The notes under the pieces: generated by a model
Seen by the model: the letters and a program-made list of their open reading frames with translations, nothing else
Told to the model about the DNA's origin: nothing
Databases searched by the model: none
Source: Candidatus Tectimicrobiota bacterium
GTDB lineage: Bacteria > Tectomicrobia > Entotheonellia > Entotheonellales > Entotheonellaceae
Assembly: GCA_026005175.1 (NCBI GenBank)
Contig: BPKO01000005.1
Location: 186,001 to 250,000, forward strand
Length of the DNA: 64,000 nt
Direction: 5' to 3'
Translations under genes and position numbers: made by a program
Part shown: positions 42,751 to 52,240 of the stretch, piece by piece
Layout of the letters: each line of letters begins with the position of its first letter
Numbering within the stretch: the first letter of the stretch is position 1

Positions 42751-43817
42751 GCCCCGACGTGGATCCTGCCGCCTCGCCGTTGCCGGCCGATGAGCCAGAG
42801 AGCGAAGAAATCGCGGCCATTGCCGAAGTGGCCCGCCAGCGCCAGGCCATCCTGAGCGAGATCAAGAAGGTGATCGTCGGACAGGATCGGGTGATCGAGG
42901 AGCTGTTGATTGCCTTGCTGGCGCGCGGGCATTGCCTGCTGGTGGGGGTACCAGGGCTGGCCAAGACCCTGCTCATCAGTACCCTGGCCAATGTGCTCCA
43001 CCTGCGCTTTAACCGCATCCAGTTTACGCCTGACTTGATGCCGTCGGATATCACCGGCACCGATATTCTCGAAGAGGATCCCGAGACGGGGCACCGGCGT
43101 TATCGCTTTTTGCGCGGGCCCATTTTTGCCAACATCGTGCTGGCCGACGAGATCAACCGCACCCCGCCCAAAACGCAGGCAGCGCTGCTGCAAGCCATGC
43201 AGGAGTACCGGGTTACCGCCGGCGGGCGCACCTACGACCTTGACTTGCCCTTTTTCGTGCTCGCCACCCAGAATCCTATCGAGCAAGAGGGCACTTATCC
43301 GCTGCCCGAGGCGCAGCTCGACCGCTTTATGTTTCACATCGGCGTCGACTACCCCTCGTTTGAGGAAGAAGTCGACATCGTCCTGCACAACACCTCGGCG
43401 TACAGCCCACAGCTGCAACGGGTGCTGAGCGCGCCCAAGATCCTGCAGCTCCAGGACCTGGTGCGGCGGGTGCCAGCGACGCCTTCGGTGGTGGGCTATG
43501 CCGTGCGTCTGGCGCAGCTGTCGCGGCCGAGCCATCCGGAGGCCCCCGCCTTTGTCAAGGAGTGGGTGAGCTGGGGGGCAGGGCCCCGCGCCTCGCAGTA
43601 CTTGGTGCTGGGGGCCAAGGCGCGAGCGTTGCTGTATGGTCGCTTTGCCGCTTCGGTGGAGGACATCCGGGCGCTGGCGCCCTCGGTGCTGCGCCACCGC
43701 ATTCTCACCAACTTCAATGCCGAAGCCGAAGGTGTGACCTCGCTCACCATCATCGAGCGCTTGCTCGACACGGTGCCGCCGGAAGCAGTGGACTTGCGCC
43801 ACGCCCTGGTGCAGTAA
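42747..43817 (+). CDS. MoxR-family AAA+ ATPase
   Basis: A 356-aa AAA+ chaperone-like ATPase. Walker [11 protein letters not shown], Walker [11 protein letters not shown], sensor 1 [27 protein letters not shown], and a C-terminal lid with [20 protein letters not shown]. MoxR ATPases act with VWA partners in metal insertion or protein maturation. The ATG overlaps the preceding stop (ATGA) and a DUF58 gene follows. Confidence 0.92.
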   Translation: MSPDVDPAASPLPADEPESEEIAAIAEVARQRQAILSEIKKVIVGQDRVIEELLIALLARGHCLLVGVPGLAKTLLISTLANVLHLRFNRIQFTPDLMPSDITGTDILEEDPETGHRRYRFLRGPIFANIVLADEINRTPPKTQAALLQAMQEYRVTAGGRTYDLDLPFFVLATQNPIEQEGTYPLPEAQLDRFMFHIGVDYPSFEEEVDIVLHNTSAYSPQLQRVLSAPKILQLQDLVRRVPATPSVVGYAVRLAQLSRPSHPEAPAFVKEWVSWGAGPRASQYLVLGAKARALLYGRFAASVEDIRALAPSVLRHRILTNFNAEAEGVTSLTIIERLLDTVPPEAVDLRHALVQ

Positions 43818-43829
43818 GCGAGCGCAGTG

Positions 43830-44720
43830 ATGCCGGCCTCAGCAAAGCGCTATTTTGATCCCCTCGTCCTGGCCAAAATCGCTTCCCTCTCCCTGCGGGC
43901 CCGCCACGTGGTGGAGGGGCTGCTCAGCGGGCTGCACAAGAGCCCCTACCGCGGCTACAGCGTCGAGTTTGCCGAGCACCGCGAGTACGTCCCCGGCGAC
44001 GAGATCCGGCGTATCGACTGGAAGGCCTACGGCAAGTTCGACCGCTACTTCGTCAAGGAGTACGAAGAGGAAACCAACCTGCGTGCTTACCTCTTCCTTG
44101 ACGCCAGCGCCTCTATGGGCTACGGCTCGACGGGCCTCAGCAAGTTCGAGTACGGCTGCTACCTGACCGCTTCCCTGGCCTATCTCATGCTGCGTCAGGG
44201 GGATTACGTGGGGCTGGTGACGTTTGGCGAGCACATCTTGCGCTATATTCCGCCGCGGGCCAGCCTGCACCACCTGCAGGCCCTCACCGCCCACCTGGAG
44301 GCCGTGACCCCGCAGGGGCCCACGCGCCTGGCGGCGGCATTGCAAGAGATGGCCAGCAAGATCACCCGGCGGGGCATGATCGTGGTCATCTCCGACCTCT
44401 TCGACAACCCGGACGAGGTGCTGCGGGCGCTGAAGCTCTTTCGCCACCGCCGCAACGAAGTCCTCGTGTTTCACCTGCTCGACCACAACGAGCTGGACTT
44501 TCCCTTCCAGCGCCTGACGGTGTTTGAGGATATCGAGGACGCGCGGGTGCGCGTGCTGTCCGATCCGCGCGCCGTTCGCGAGGCCTACTTGCGCCAGCTG
44601 CAAGCCTTCCTGGCGGCCTACCAGCAGGGCTGCCGGCGCGAGCGCATCGACTACAGCCTCTTTGCCACCACCACGCCGCTGGACGTGGCCCTGACGCGCT
44701 ACCTGGCGCGGCGGCAGTAG
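43830..44720 (+). CDS. DUF58/VWA-domain protein
   Basis: A 296-aa DUF58 protein with a von Willebrand-like metal motif LFLDASASMGYGS (DxSxS). The family marks HKSPYRGYSVEFAEHREYVPGDEIRRIDWK and ISDLFDNPDEVLRAL are present (first as a region of about residues 38-67). It is the usual partner of MoxR. GTG 43827 and ATG 43830 are both possible. Confidence 0.9.
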   Translation: MPASAKRYFDPLVLAKIASLSLRARHVVEGLLSGLHKSPYRGYSVEFAEHREYVPGDEIRRIDWKAYGKFDRYFVKEYEEETNLRAYLFLDASASMGYGSTGLSKFEYGCYLTASLAYLMLRQGDYVGLVTFGEHILRYIPPRASLHHLQALTAHLEAVTPQGPTRLAAALQEMASKITRRGMIVVISDLFDNPDEVLRALKLFRHRRNEVLVFHLLDHNELDFPFQRLTVFEDIEDARVRVLSDPRAVREAYLRQLQAFLAAYQQGCRRERIDYSLFATTTPLDVALTRYLARRQ

Positions 44721-44730
44721 GAGGACGGGC

Positions 44731-46844
44731 TTGACGTTTTTGCATCCGGTTTTTCTTCTCGGGACCTTGGCGGCAGCGGTGCCGGTGATTCTCCACCTCA
44801 TTGCGCGCCGCCGTGCCCTGGTGCACCGCTTTCCGGCCGTGCGCTTTTTGCTGCTGGCCGACAAGCGCACGGCACGCAAGTTTCGGGTCCACCAGTGGCT
44901 GCTGCTTGCCCTGCGGGTGCTGGCCATTTGCTTGCTGGCCCTCGTGCTGGCCCGCCCGCGGCTGAGCGGCAGCGGCGCGCAGGCGGCGGTGGCCCAGCCG
45001 CCGGAAGCGGTGGTGCTGGTGCTGGACAACAGCCTGAGCATGGCCTATCGCGACGGGCAGCGCTCGCGCTGGGAGCGGGCCCCAAGCGTTGGCCACTCAG
45101 GTGCTTCAGGGGCTGCGGCCTCAGGATCGCGCGGCGGTGGTGCCCTTGCTGCCGCCGCCAGAAGCAACGCCACCGTTTTTCAGCAGCGACCGCGGCACGC
45201 TCATGGCGCAGCTGGCAGCCCTCACCTTGCGCCATGAGCCCGTGGACGTCGTTCCCCCCCTGCGCCAGGCGCTGGCCTTGCTGCGGCAGAGCCCCGTGGC
45301 CCGCCGCCGCCTGGTGCTGATTTCTGACTTCACCACCCAGGGCTGGGAAGACTTCCATGCCGGCCGCCTGGGCACCCTGCCCCAGGGGATGGTGCTGCAC
45401 TTTCTGCGCATTGGCGGCGAGCAGCGGGACGCCAACGTGCTCGTCGAAGACCTCCAGCTGCACGACGCCCCCTTGATCGCCGGCGCTCCCCTGCGGGCGA
45501 CCGCCACCGTCTACAACGCCGGCCGCGAGCCGGTTCACAACCTGCGCCTGGAGCTGCTGCTGGCGCACGAAAAAGTCGGCGAGCAGCTTGTCGACCTCAC
45601 CCCCGAAGCGCGTGTCACCGTGCCGTTTCGCTTCACCGCCCCGGCCGCCGGCCTCCACTGGGGCGTGGTGCGGCTGGCCGGCGACCGCTTTTCCCCTGAC
45701 GACCAGTTCTTCTACGCGCTGCGCACGGTGACCTCCGGCGCGCCTCCTGGTGGTGGATGGCGATCCAGGCACCTCGCTTTACGACAGCGAGATCTTTTTC
45801 CTCACCAGCGCCTTGCAGCCCCTGGGCGCTTTGGGACAGGCGGCGTTTTACCCCAAGCCCGTCACCTGGGAAGGCTTGGCCCACGAGCGCCTGGCCGACT
45901 ACCAGGCAGTGATTCTCTGTAACGTGGAGGCCTTGCCCCCGCACGTGTGGCAGCAGCTTTACCAGTTCGTCTATGAGGGCGGCGGCCTGGCTTTCTTTGC
46001 CGGAAATCGCGTCAAGCCGGCCTCGTACAACGCTCAGCTGTACCAGACGGCCACCCCTTTGTTGCCGCTGCCGCTGGGGGAAGCGGTGCAGCGGCCCGAG
46101 ACGGCCCCGCTGACCATTGCCGCGTTTGACGCGACACATCCCCTGATGCGGCCTTTTGCCGGAGAAGAAGAGATCTTGCAGCGGCCGCGGTTTTACCGCT
46201 ATCTGCGGCTGGAAGGCTGGCAGGCGGCTTCGGACGTGCGGGTCATCTTGCGCCTACAGGACGAGAATCCCCTGCTGGTGGAGAAGCGCTTGGGGCGGGG
46301 GACAGTGCTGTTTTTTGCCACCACCGCCGACCGGGACTGGACGGACCTGCCCACGCGTACCGCCTATGTGCCCTTGATGCATGGCCTGGCCAGCCACCTG
46401 GCGCGCCTGGCGGCGGCGGCGCAGCGTCCTGGAGTGCTCATGCCGCAGCCGTTTGTGTACGCGGCGCCTTCTGTGGAAGCGGGGACGGCCCTGACGGTGA
46501 TCACCGCCGATGGCCAGCGGCGCCTGAGCCGGTTTCGCCGCGAAGGCGAGCAGAGCGTGGCCGAGTTTGCCGCCTATTCGGTCCCGGGCCTCTATCGCCT
46601 GCAAACGCCCGAAGGACCGGATCTGTTGCCGGTCAACGCCACGCGCCGCGAGTCGCGGTTTGAAAAGCTGCAGGCCGACGATCTGCAGACCCGCTGGCGG
46701 CCGCTGCCGGTGGTGCTCGAAGACGAAGCGGCCTTCGGGCGGACTGCCCACCAGACCCTGCCGGCCAAAGAGCTGGCAGGCCTGCTGCTCGTGGTGCTGG
46801 TTGCCGTGCTGGCAGTGGAAAACGTCTGGAGTAACCGGTTGTGA
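44731..46844 (+). CDS. BatA-like VWA membrane protein, two frameshifts
   Basis: About 703 aa once two single-C insertions are removed: C4 at 45080-45083 (joins WERA to QALATQV) and CC at 45743-45744 (joins SGA to LLVVDGD). The N-terminus has a BatA-type anchor (LHPVFLLGTLAAAVPVILHL then HRFPAVRFL) and a second helix, VWA metal motif VLDNSLSMAYRDG, a Ig-like mid region and a C-terminal helix. The start is TTG at 44731 with AGGAGG 6 bases upstream. The whole protein is clean apart from the two breaks. Confidence 0.82.
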
Positions 46845-46857
46845 AGGACAAGTGCTT

Positions 46858-47637
46858 ATGCTGACGCGGCGAGCTTTGCTGCGGCGTGGGGTGTACGGGA
46901 TGCTGCACGCCATGGGACTGTACGGGGTTGGTGCGGCATGCGCGCGGCAGGCCGTGGCCCTGCCCGCCTCAAATACCTTTGTCCTGGCCCAGCTCAAGTA
47001 CCGCGGGGGGCAATGGGACCCGCGGCCACGGGCCACGGTCTCGCTCATGCACGAGGTGCGGCTGCGCACCAGTGTCGAAACCCGCGACGAGCGGCAGGTG
47101 GTGACGCTTGAGGACCCCTTGCTGTTTTCGTACCCCTTCCTCTACATGACAGGCGAGCGGGCGTTTGCGCCTTTTACCGAAGCAGAGCGGGTGATCTTGC
47201 GGCGTTACTTGCTCTTTGGCGGCCTGCTGCTGATCGACGATGCCCGTGGCACCAAGGGCCAGGACTTTGATGCCAGCGTGCGGCGCGAGCTGGCGCAGCT
47301 CTTTCCCGACCGTCCCCTGCGCATTTTGCCGCCAGAGCACACGGTCTTTCGCTCTTTTTACCTCATCCGCACCATCGGCGGGGTGCGCATTGTCAACCCG
47401 TATCTCGAAGGCATCGACATCGAAGACCGCACGCCGCTCATCTACTGCCAAAACGGGCTGGGCGCCGCCTGGGAGCGCGATTACCTCGGCAACTGGGTGT
47501 CCCCGTGCTATCCGGGCGGCGAAGCGCAGCGCCTAGAGGCGTTCAAGCTCGGCGTCAACATCGTCCTGTACGCCCTCACGGTCAACTACAAGCAAGACCT
47601 GATTCACTTGCCTTTTATTCGTAAGAAGCTGGGATGA
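46858..47637 (+). CDS. DUF4159-family protein
   Basis: A 259-aa protein. An N-terminal RRALLRRG run before a hydrophobic segment ending near ALPA suggests export, possibly by Tat. The DUF4159 core shows FVLAQLKYRGGQWDPRP, DPLLFSYPFLYMTGE, LRRYLLFGGLLLIDDA and FKLGVNIVLYALTVNYKQD. DUF4159 proteins recur in MoxR-DUF58-VWA operons; molecular role unknown. It overlaps the next gene by 4 bases. Confidence 0.85.
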   Translation: MLTRRALLRRGVYGMLHAMGLYGVGAACARQAVALPASNTFVLAQLKYRGGQWDPRPRATVSLMHEVRLRTSVETRDERQVVTLEDPLLFSYPFLYMTGERAFAPFTEAERVILRRYLLFGGLLLIDDARGTKGQDFDASVRRELAQLFPDRPLRILPPEHTVFRSFYLIRTIGGVRIVNPYLEGIDIEDRTPLIYCQNGLGAAWERDYLGNWVSPCYPGGEAQRLEAFKLGVNIVLYALTVNYKQDLIHLPFIRKKLG

Positions 47638-49937
47638 TGGCGCTGTACCCCTTTTTCTGGCAAACGACGGCAGGGCTGTTTCGCGGCACCCTCAGCTGGG
47701 AGCTGACGTTGCCGCCGCTGCTTACTGTGCTGTTGGCCCTTGTCTTTGCGGCACTGCTCGGACTGCAGTGGCGCCAGCTGCGCGGCCGCGTGCCGCGCCT
47801 GACGCGCTGGGGGTTGTGCGTGCTGCGCGGGATGGTCTACTTGCTGATCCTGGGCCTGATCCTCAACCCCACCCTCCTCATTCAGAAAGTCCTGCGCTTG
47901 CTGCCGCCGCTGGCGGTGCTGGTGGATACGTCCGGCAGCATGGCCCTGCCGGCAGAAGAAGACACCACCCGGCTGCAGCAGGCCCTGGCCTACCTGCAGC
48001 GCGGCGAGCCGCCGCTGGTCCAGGCGCTGGCCGAGCGTTACCAGCTCAAGCTCTACCAGTTTCACGAGGCGCCGGCCGCTTTGCCGCTTGAGCGCCTGGC
48101 CGAGGTGACCCCGGGCGGAAACACCACCGATCTCCTCGGTTCCTTGGCGGCGGTCCTCGATACCAGCCAGGCGGCGCGGCCTGTGGGGGTGCTCCTGCTC
48201 AGCGACGGTGCCCATCACGGGGCGGCGACGGGGCTTGACTACCTGCGGCAAGCCGGCATTCCGGTGGTGGCCCTCGGGGCGGGAAACCCCGCCACCTACC
48301 GCGATATCCGGGTGGGCGCGGTGACCGCCCCCACCCTTGCCTTCTTGCACTATCCCGTGGAAGTAAAGGCGACGATCCAGGCCTGGGGCTATGCGGGCGA
48401 ACGGCTGCCGGTGGTGCTGCAGCGCGAAGGCCAAGTGGTGGCCACGGTCACCGTTCCCGTCACCACCGATCCCTTCGTCCATGACGTCCATTTCGAAATC
48501 GTTCCCGACGCGCTTGGGGAATTTACCTACACGGTGAGCGTGGCACCCCGCCTGGGCGAGGCGCTGACGGCCAACAACCGCCGCGACTTTCCCCTTACCG
48601 TGGCCCGCGACAAGATTCGCGTGCTGCTCGTATGCGGCAGCCCGACGTGGAACTATCGCTTCCTGCGCCAGGCCCTCAAGCACGACCCAAGCATTGACTT
48701 GGTCTCGTTCGTGATTCTGCGCACGCCCACCGATGTGGTCAACGTGCCGGAGAGCCAGCTGAGTCTCATTCCTTTTCCTACCCGCCGCCTCTTTACCGAG
48801 GAGCTGAAGAATTTTGACTTGCTGATTTTCGAAAACTTCAGCTTCCAGTATTACTTCCCGTGGTACTACCTCGAAAACGTTCGCAAGTACGTCCTTGAAG
48901 GCGGGGCGTTTGCCATGATCGGTGGGCCGCTGGCGTTTGCGCAGGGCGGCTATGCGGAAACGCCGATCGAGGAGCTGCTGCCCGTGTCGCTGCAGCGGGG
49001 GCGGACGGACTACCGCGAAGTCACCCATCGCTTGGTGCTTACCGCCGAGGGCCAGACGCATCCGATCACCCGCCTGGCGGCCGATCCGGAGGAGAACCAG
49101 CGCATTTGGGAAAGCTTGCCAGAGCTCGATGCCCTCAATGTGCTCGGGCGCGCCAAGCCCGGTGCGACGGTGTTGGGCGTCAGCAGCCAGCGGTTCAACG
49201 GCGAGGCACTGGTGCCGCTGCTGGCCGTGCAGCCCTTTGGCAAAGGCCGCACTCTGGCGCTGGCCAGCGACTACATCTGGAAATGGAACTTCCAGATGGC
49301 CGGCCGCATGGATTCCAACCAGTACTACTTGCAGTTTGTGCGGCAGCTGGTGCGCTGGCTGGTGCGTGACCCGGCGCTCAACCAGGTGCGCATTCGCGCC
49401 GATGCCAGCGCCTTTCCGCTCGGCAGTGAGGTGGGCGGCACGGTGCAGGTGCTGCGCGACGACTACCGGCCGGCCGCGGCGGCGGAAGTCCGCATTGCCT
49501 TGCACACTCCGGGCGGGGCGGTGCAGCCCCTGCCCGCGGCGCCCACCGGGAACCGCGGCGAATTCCGGTATCGCTTCCGCGCCGAGGAGGAGGGCTTCTA
49601 CCGCCTCGAGGTGACGGCCGACGTGGAGGACAGGCGGCTGGAAGGCAACCGGCTTTTGGTGCACGTCTTCCACCCGGGGGACGAAACGCAGCAAGCAGCG
49701 CCGAACCACGCCTTGCTGCGCGACATTGCCGAGCAGACCGGCGGCGCCTTCTTTTCCCTCTCCGAAGGCCGCCCCCCTTCTGCGGCCAGCCTGGCGGAGT
49801 TTTTCGGCGGCACCGTCCAGTACCGGGTGCTCGAAGAGCGGCGCCTCCATCTGCGCGAGACCTGGCTTCAGTTCCTCATCGTCCTCGGGCTGCTGGCTGC
49901 AGAGTGGGGATGGCGGCGCCGCGCCGGCCTCTTCTAA
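47634..49937 (+). CDS. Membrane-anchored VWA/glutamine amidotransferase-like protein
   Basis: A 767-aa protein. Two helices lie near residues 25-80, then a VWA domain with MIDAS motif AVLVDTSGSMALP and LLLSDGAHHG. The centre has a GATase1-like domain with IRVLLVCGSPTWNYRFLRQAL and LEGGAFAMIGGPLAFAQGGY, lacking a clear catalytic Cys-His-Glu triad. A beta-rich region and a C-terminal helix (WLQFLIVLGLLAAEWGW) follow. It closes the operon. Family members are described as envelope proteins without known activity. Confidence 0.85.
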   Translation: MMALYPFFWQTTAGLFRGTLSWELTLPPLLTVLLALVFAALLGLQWRQLRGRVPRLTRWGLCVLRGMVYLLILGLILNPTLLIQKVLRLLPPLAVLVDTSGSMALPAEEDTTRLQQALAYLQRGEPPLVQALAERYQLKLYQFHEAPAALPLERLAEVTPGGNTTDLLGSLAAVLDTSQAARPVGVLLLSDGAHHGAATGLDYLRQAGIPVVALGAGNPATYRDIRVGAVTAPTLAFLHYPVEVKATIQAWGYAGERLPVVLQREGQVVATVTVPVTTDPFVHDVHFEIVPDALGEFTYTVSVAPRLGEALTANNRRDFPLTVARDKIRVLLVCGSPTWNYRFLRQALKHDPSIDLVSFVILRTPTDVVNVPESQLSLIPFPTRRLFTEELKNFDLLIFENFSFQYYFPWYYLENVRKYVLEGGAFAMIGGPLAFAQGGYAETPIEELLPVSLQRGRTDYREVTHRLVLTAEGQTHPITRLAADPEENQRIWESLPELDALNVLGRAKPGATVLGVSSQRFNGEALVPLLAVQPFGKGRTLALASDYIWKWNFQMAGRMDSNQYYLQFVRQLVRWLVRDPALNQVRIRADASAFPLGSEVGGTVQVLRDDYRPAAAAEVRIALHTPGGAVQPLPAAPTGNRGEFRYRFRAEEEGFYRLEVTADVEDRRLEGNRLLVHVFHPGDETQQAAPNHALLRDIAEQTGGAFFSLSEGRPPSAASLAEFFGGTVQYRVLEERRLHLRETWLQFLIVLGLLAAEWGWRRRAGLF

Positions 49938-50563
49938 GCCAGCGTGCGCAGCAAGGCCCGCGCCGGTGCCCCGTCGCCCTCGCGGAGGGCAAGGGGAAGC
50001 ACCAGCAGCTCGTACGGCCCCGGTGGCACGCCGCGCAAGTCGAGCCCCTCGACGATGACCACCCCGGCGGCCAGCAGCAGGCGATGTACCGGAAAATCCC
50101 GGGCGCTGAAGGCATCAACGGACAGGTAGTCGATGCCCACGAGCCGCACGCCCATGTCGATCAGACACTGGGCAGCGTCTGGAGTCAAGGCCACGTAGTC
50201 GGGACAGAAGTCCTGCCGCTCCCAGAGCCTGCCGTTTGGGGTCTGGAAAAGCACCCGCGTGGCACCCGCCAGGGGCAGCGTGCGCAGGGCGGCAGCGGTG
50301 AGGTGCTGTGCCTGCGGCCAGGCACAGACTTGCGCCGGGCCAACGAGGAGGTGCAAGTCGAGCGCCTCGACGCTGGGGCCGTGGGCAAAGAAGTGCCGCG
50401 GGGCGTCGACGTGCGTGCCGGTGTGGGTGCCCAGCACCAGGCGGCTGACGTTGGCGGCGTCGCCCCGGTCCACCTGCGCGACGGGGGTGATCTCCACCCT
50501 GGGATCGCCGGGATACACCGGTAGGGCCGGCGAGAGGGGCACCGTGATGTCATAGAGGACCAT
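49934..50563 (-). CDS. Cyclase-family protein (arylformamidase-like)
   Basis: A 209-aa metal-dependent hydrolase of the cyclase/KynB family. LGTHTGTHVDAPRHFF is the diagnostic HxGTHxDxPxH metal motif. YDITVPLSPALPVYPGDP starts the fold and VGIDYLSVDAF follows. It may hydrolyse N-formylkynurenine or a related cyclic or formyl compound. Converges on the MoxR-type operon with a 4-base overlap. Confidence 0.9.
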   Translation of the reverse strand: MVLYDITVPLSPALPVYPGDPRVEITPVAQVDRGDAANVSRLVLGTHTGTHVDAPRHFFAHGPSVEALDLHLLVGPAQVCAWPQAQHLTAAALRTLPLAGATRVLFQTPNGRLWERQDFCPDYVALTPDAAQCLIDMGVRLVGIDYLSVDAFSARDFPVHRLLLAAGVVIVEGLDLRGVPPGPYELLVLPLALREGDGAPARALLRTLA

Positions 50564-50613
50564 GCTATACTTCTCCTTGCAGGGTTGCGAGGGTTGCCAA
50601 GAAAGGAGGAGCC

Positions 50614-50814
50614 ATGCTGACCCCAGAAGAAATCAAAGCCTTGCGCGAATATACCGGAATGACGCAGGTGCAGATGGCCCAGCTGTTTCGCGTGCGTCCT
50701 GCGATCGTGGCCGCCTGGGAAACGGGCGAGCTGGTGCCGGATGAGGAGCAGATGGAGAAGCTCGAGCGCCTGCGCGCTTCCAAAGCCAAGAAAATCACCT
50801 TTAAGTTCAACTAG
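50614..50814 (+). CDS. Small XRE-like helix-turn-helix protein
   Basis: A 66-aa DNA-binding protein. LTPEEIKALREYTGMTQVQM and AQLFRVRPAIVAAWETGELV form a compact HTH of the XRE/NadS type, and a Lys-rich tail follows. The Shine-Dalgarno AAAGGAGGAG is strong, and a TATACT -10 box is at 50566-50571. It may regulate the divergent cyclase gene or the cytochrome gene downstream. Confidence 0.8.
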   Translation: MLTPEEIKALREYTGMTQVQMAQLFRVRPAIVAAWETGELVPDEEQMEKLERLRASKAKKITFKFN

Positions 50815-50815
50815 G

Positions 50816-50916
50816 CCCTCCTCTGGCGGCCCCCCTCCGCAGCGGAATAGGCAGGTCCCACGGCAGCGTTCTTTGACGGTGTGCAGCTTGCTGGCACCGA
50901 TCACCGCAGAGGAGGG
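50816..50916 (+). promoter_or_regulatory. Candidate Shine-Dalgarno-sequestering leader of the cytochrome c gene
   Basis: CCCTCCTCTG-G-CGG (50816-50829), right after the HTH stop, pairs with CCGCAGAGGAGGG (50904-50916), which contains the GGAGGG Shine-Dalgarno. The 74-base loop holds a second hairpin (GGTG..CAGC/GCTG..CACC, 50878-50898) and palindrome TCCGCAGCGGA (50836-50846). The outer stem would hide the ribosome site. A translational switch is inferred. Confidence 0.5.
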
Positions 50917-50923
50917 TTCTGTC

Positions 50924-51304
50924 GTGTCTACGCTTCGTCGCTGGTGGCTTGTCGCTGTGGTGGGCCTTGGGCTGGGATGGGGGTGGCCCTTGCAAGCCGC
51001 CGATCTTGAGGCAGGGAAAGCGCTGTACCAGCAGTACTGCAGCACCTGTCACGGGCCAGAGGGGAAAGGCAACGGACCGGCCGCGGCGGCCATGCAGCCC
51101 AAACCTCGTGACCATACCGATGGCCGCTACATGAACGCCTTGAGCGATGCCCATCTTTTTAAAGTCATCAGCCAGGGAGGCGCCGCCGTGGGCAAGTCCC
51201 CGCTTATGCCCGCGTGGCAGGGAGTGCTGACTCCGCAGCAAATCCGCGACGTGATGGCTTACCTGCGGACGCTTGCCGTACCGCCCTATCGGCCATCCCC
51301 GTAA
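50924..51304 (+). CDS. Periplasmic class I cytochrome c (single haem)
   Basis: A 126-aa c-type cytochrome. Signal peptide STLRRWWLVAVVGLGLGWGW ends near LQA-ADL. Haem site CSTCHGPEGKGNGPAA (CxxCH) is close to the N-terminus, and KSPLMPAWQGVLTPQQI supplies the distal Met. It should be a soluble electron carrier of the cytochrome c553/c6 type. The start is GTG 50924 after GGAGGG with 7-base spacing. Its Shine-Dalgarno can pair with the end of the HTH gene region. Confidence 0.9.
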   Translation: MSTLRRWWLVAVVGLGLGWGWPLQAADLEAGKALYQQYCSTCHGPEGKGNGPAAAAMQPKPRDHTDGRYMNALSDAHLFKVISQGGAAVGKSPLMPAWQGVLTPQQIRDVMAYLRTLAVPPYRPSP

Positions 51305-51316
51305 GGGGAGGAGACG

Positions 51317-52225
51317 TTAGCTGCCGAGTTTTTTGAGCAGCTCTGCCGCCTGGCGCGCTTCGGGCGTGTCGGGGTATTGCTTCTGCACTTGCTGCAAGAA
51401 AAAGCGGGCATTGCGCAGGTCTTTTAAGGCAGCAAAAGCCATGCCCTGCTTCAAGAGCGCGGCCGGCACTTTGTTGTCCTTGGGATATTTCTGAATGACT
51501 TCGTCAAAGGCGACAATGGCCGCCTCGTACTGCCCTTGTGCGTAGAGAGACTCGCCGATCCAGTACTGGGCATTGCCGGCCAGCGGCGACTGGGGAAATT
51601 CGCGCAGGAGCTGCTTCCAAAGGACGATGGCCACCTCGTAGTTGCCCTGTTGGTATTCGCGCATGGCCCGCTCGTAGAGGCGTTCCACCGCCGGCGTGGC
51701 CGCCGGCGCGGCGGGTGGCGGGGCTGGCGCCGGGGCGGCTGGGGCAGCAGGCGGCGGCGTCGGGGCAGGGGCGGGGCGGGCCGCCGGGGCGGCGGCAGGC
51801 GGCTTGGGCGCCGGCGGGGCTTCCTCGGGGCGCAGGCGGGCTTCGAGTTCCCGCAGGCGCGTTTCCACTTCCGCCAGCTTGGTGGCCAGGGTATCTCCCA
51901 AGTCGGTCCCTATCCCGCCGCGGCGTTGCAAGCGGTGTTCGAGCTCTTGCACCGAACCCCGCAGACGCTGCAGCTCCAGGCGCAGCTCGTCGCTGGTGGC
52001 CACCATGCGGGCCAGCTGCTGCCGGGTCTGGGCCTCTGTTTCCATGAGGCGGCTCACGCGCTGCTCCAGAGAGTCAAGCTGCGCTTTGACGGCGCTGTCT
52101 TGCTGCGCTTGCTGCCGCTGCAGGGCGGTCAGGTCGGCGCGCAGCGCCTGCAATTCGTTCGTACACCCGGCGGCGAGACTCCCCAGGAGCGTGCCGCTCA
52201 GCAGCAAAATGGCGTAGCGTTTCAT
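51317..52225 (-). CDS. cpoB: Tol-Pal system protein CpoB (YbgF)
   Basis: A 302-aa periplasmic protein. Signal peptide with a lipobox-like SLAAGC suggests a lipoprotein, unlike E. coli CpoB. A coiled coil covers about residues 25-135, a Pro/Ala-rich linker about 138-178, and TPR repeats the C-terminus (AMREYQQGNYEVAIVLWKQL, SLYAQGQYEAAIVAFDEVI). CpoB links outer-membrane constriction with peptidoglycan synthesis. ATG 52225 or the upstream GTG 52234 may be used. Last gene of the tol-pal operon. Confidence 0.88.
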   Translation of the reverse strand: MKRYAILLLSGTLLGSLAAGCTNELQALRADLTALQRQQAQQDSAVKAQLDSLEQRVSRLMETEAQTRQQLARMVATSDELRLELQRLRGSVQELEHRLQRRGGIGTDLGDTLATKLAEVETRLRELEARLRPEEAPPAPKPPAAAPAARPAPAPTPPPAAPAAPAPAPPPAAPAATPAVERLYERAMREYQQGNYEVAIVLWKQLLREFPQSPLAGNAQYWIGESLYAQGQYEAAIVAFDEVIQKYPKDNKVPAALLKQGMAFAALKDLRNARFFLQQVQKQYPDTPEARQAAELLKKLGS

Positions 52226-52240
52226 AGGCCTCACACACCT

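Noticed and set aside
47604-49850. A 748-codon open frame on the minus strand
   Set aside because: It lies exactly opposite the VWA-GATase-like gene, its protein is Arg/Gln/His-rich with no family features, and the plus-strand gene has clear domains. GC-rich coding DNA gives such open antisense frames.
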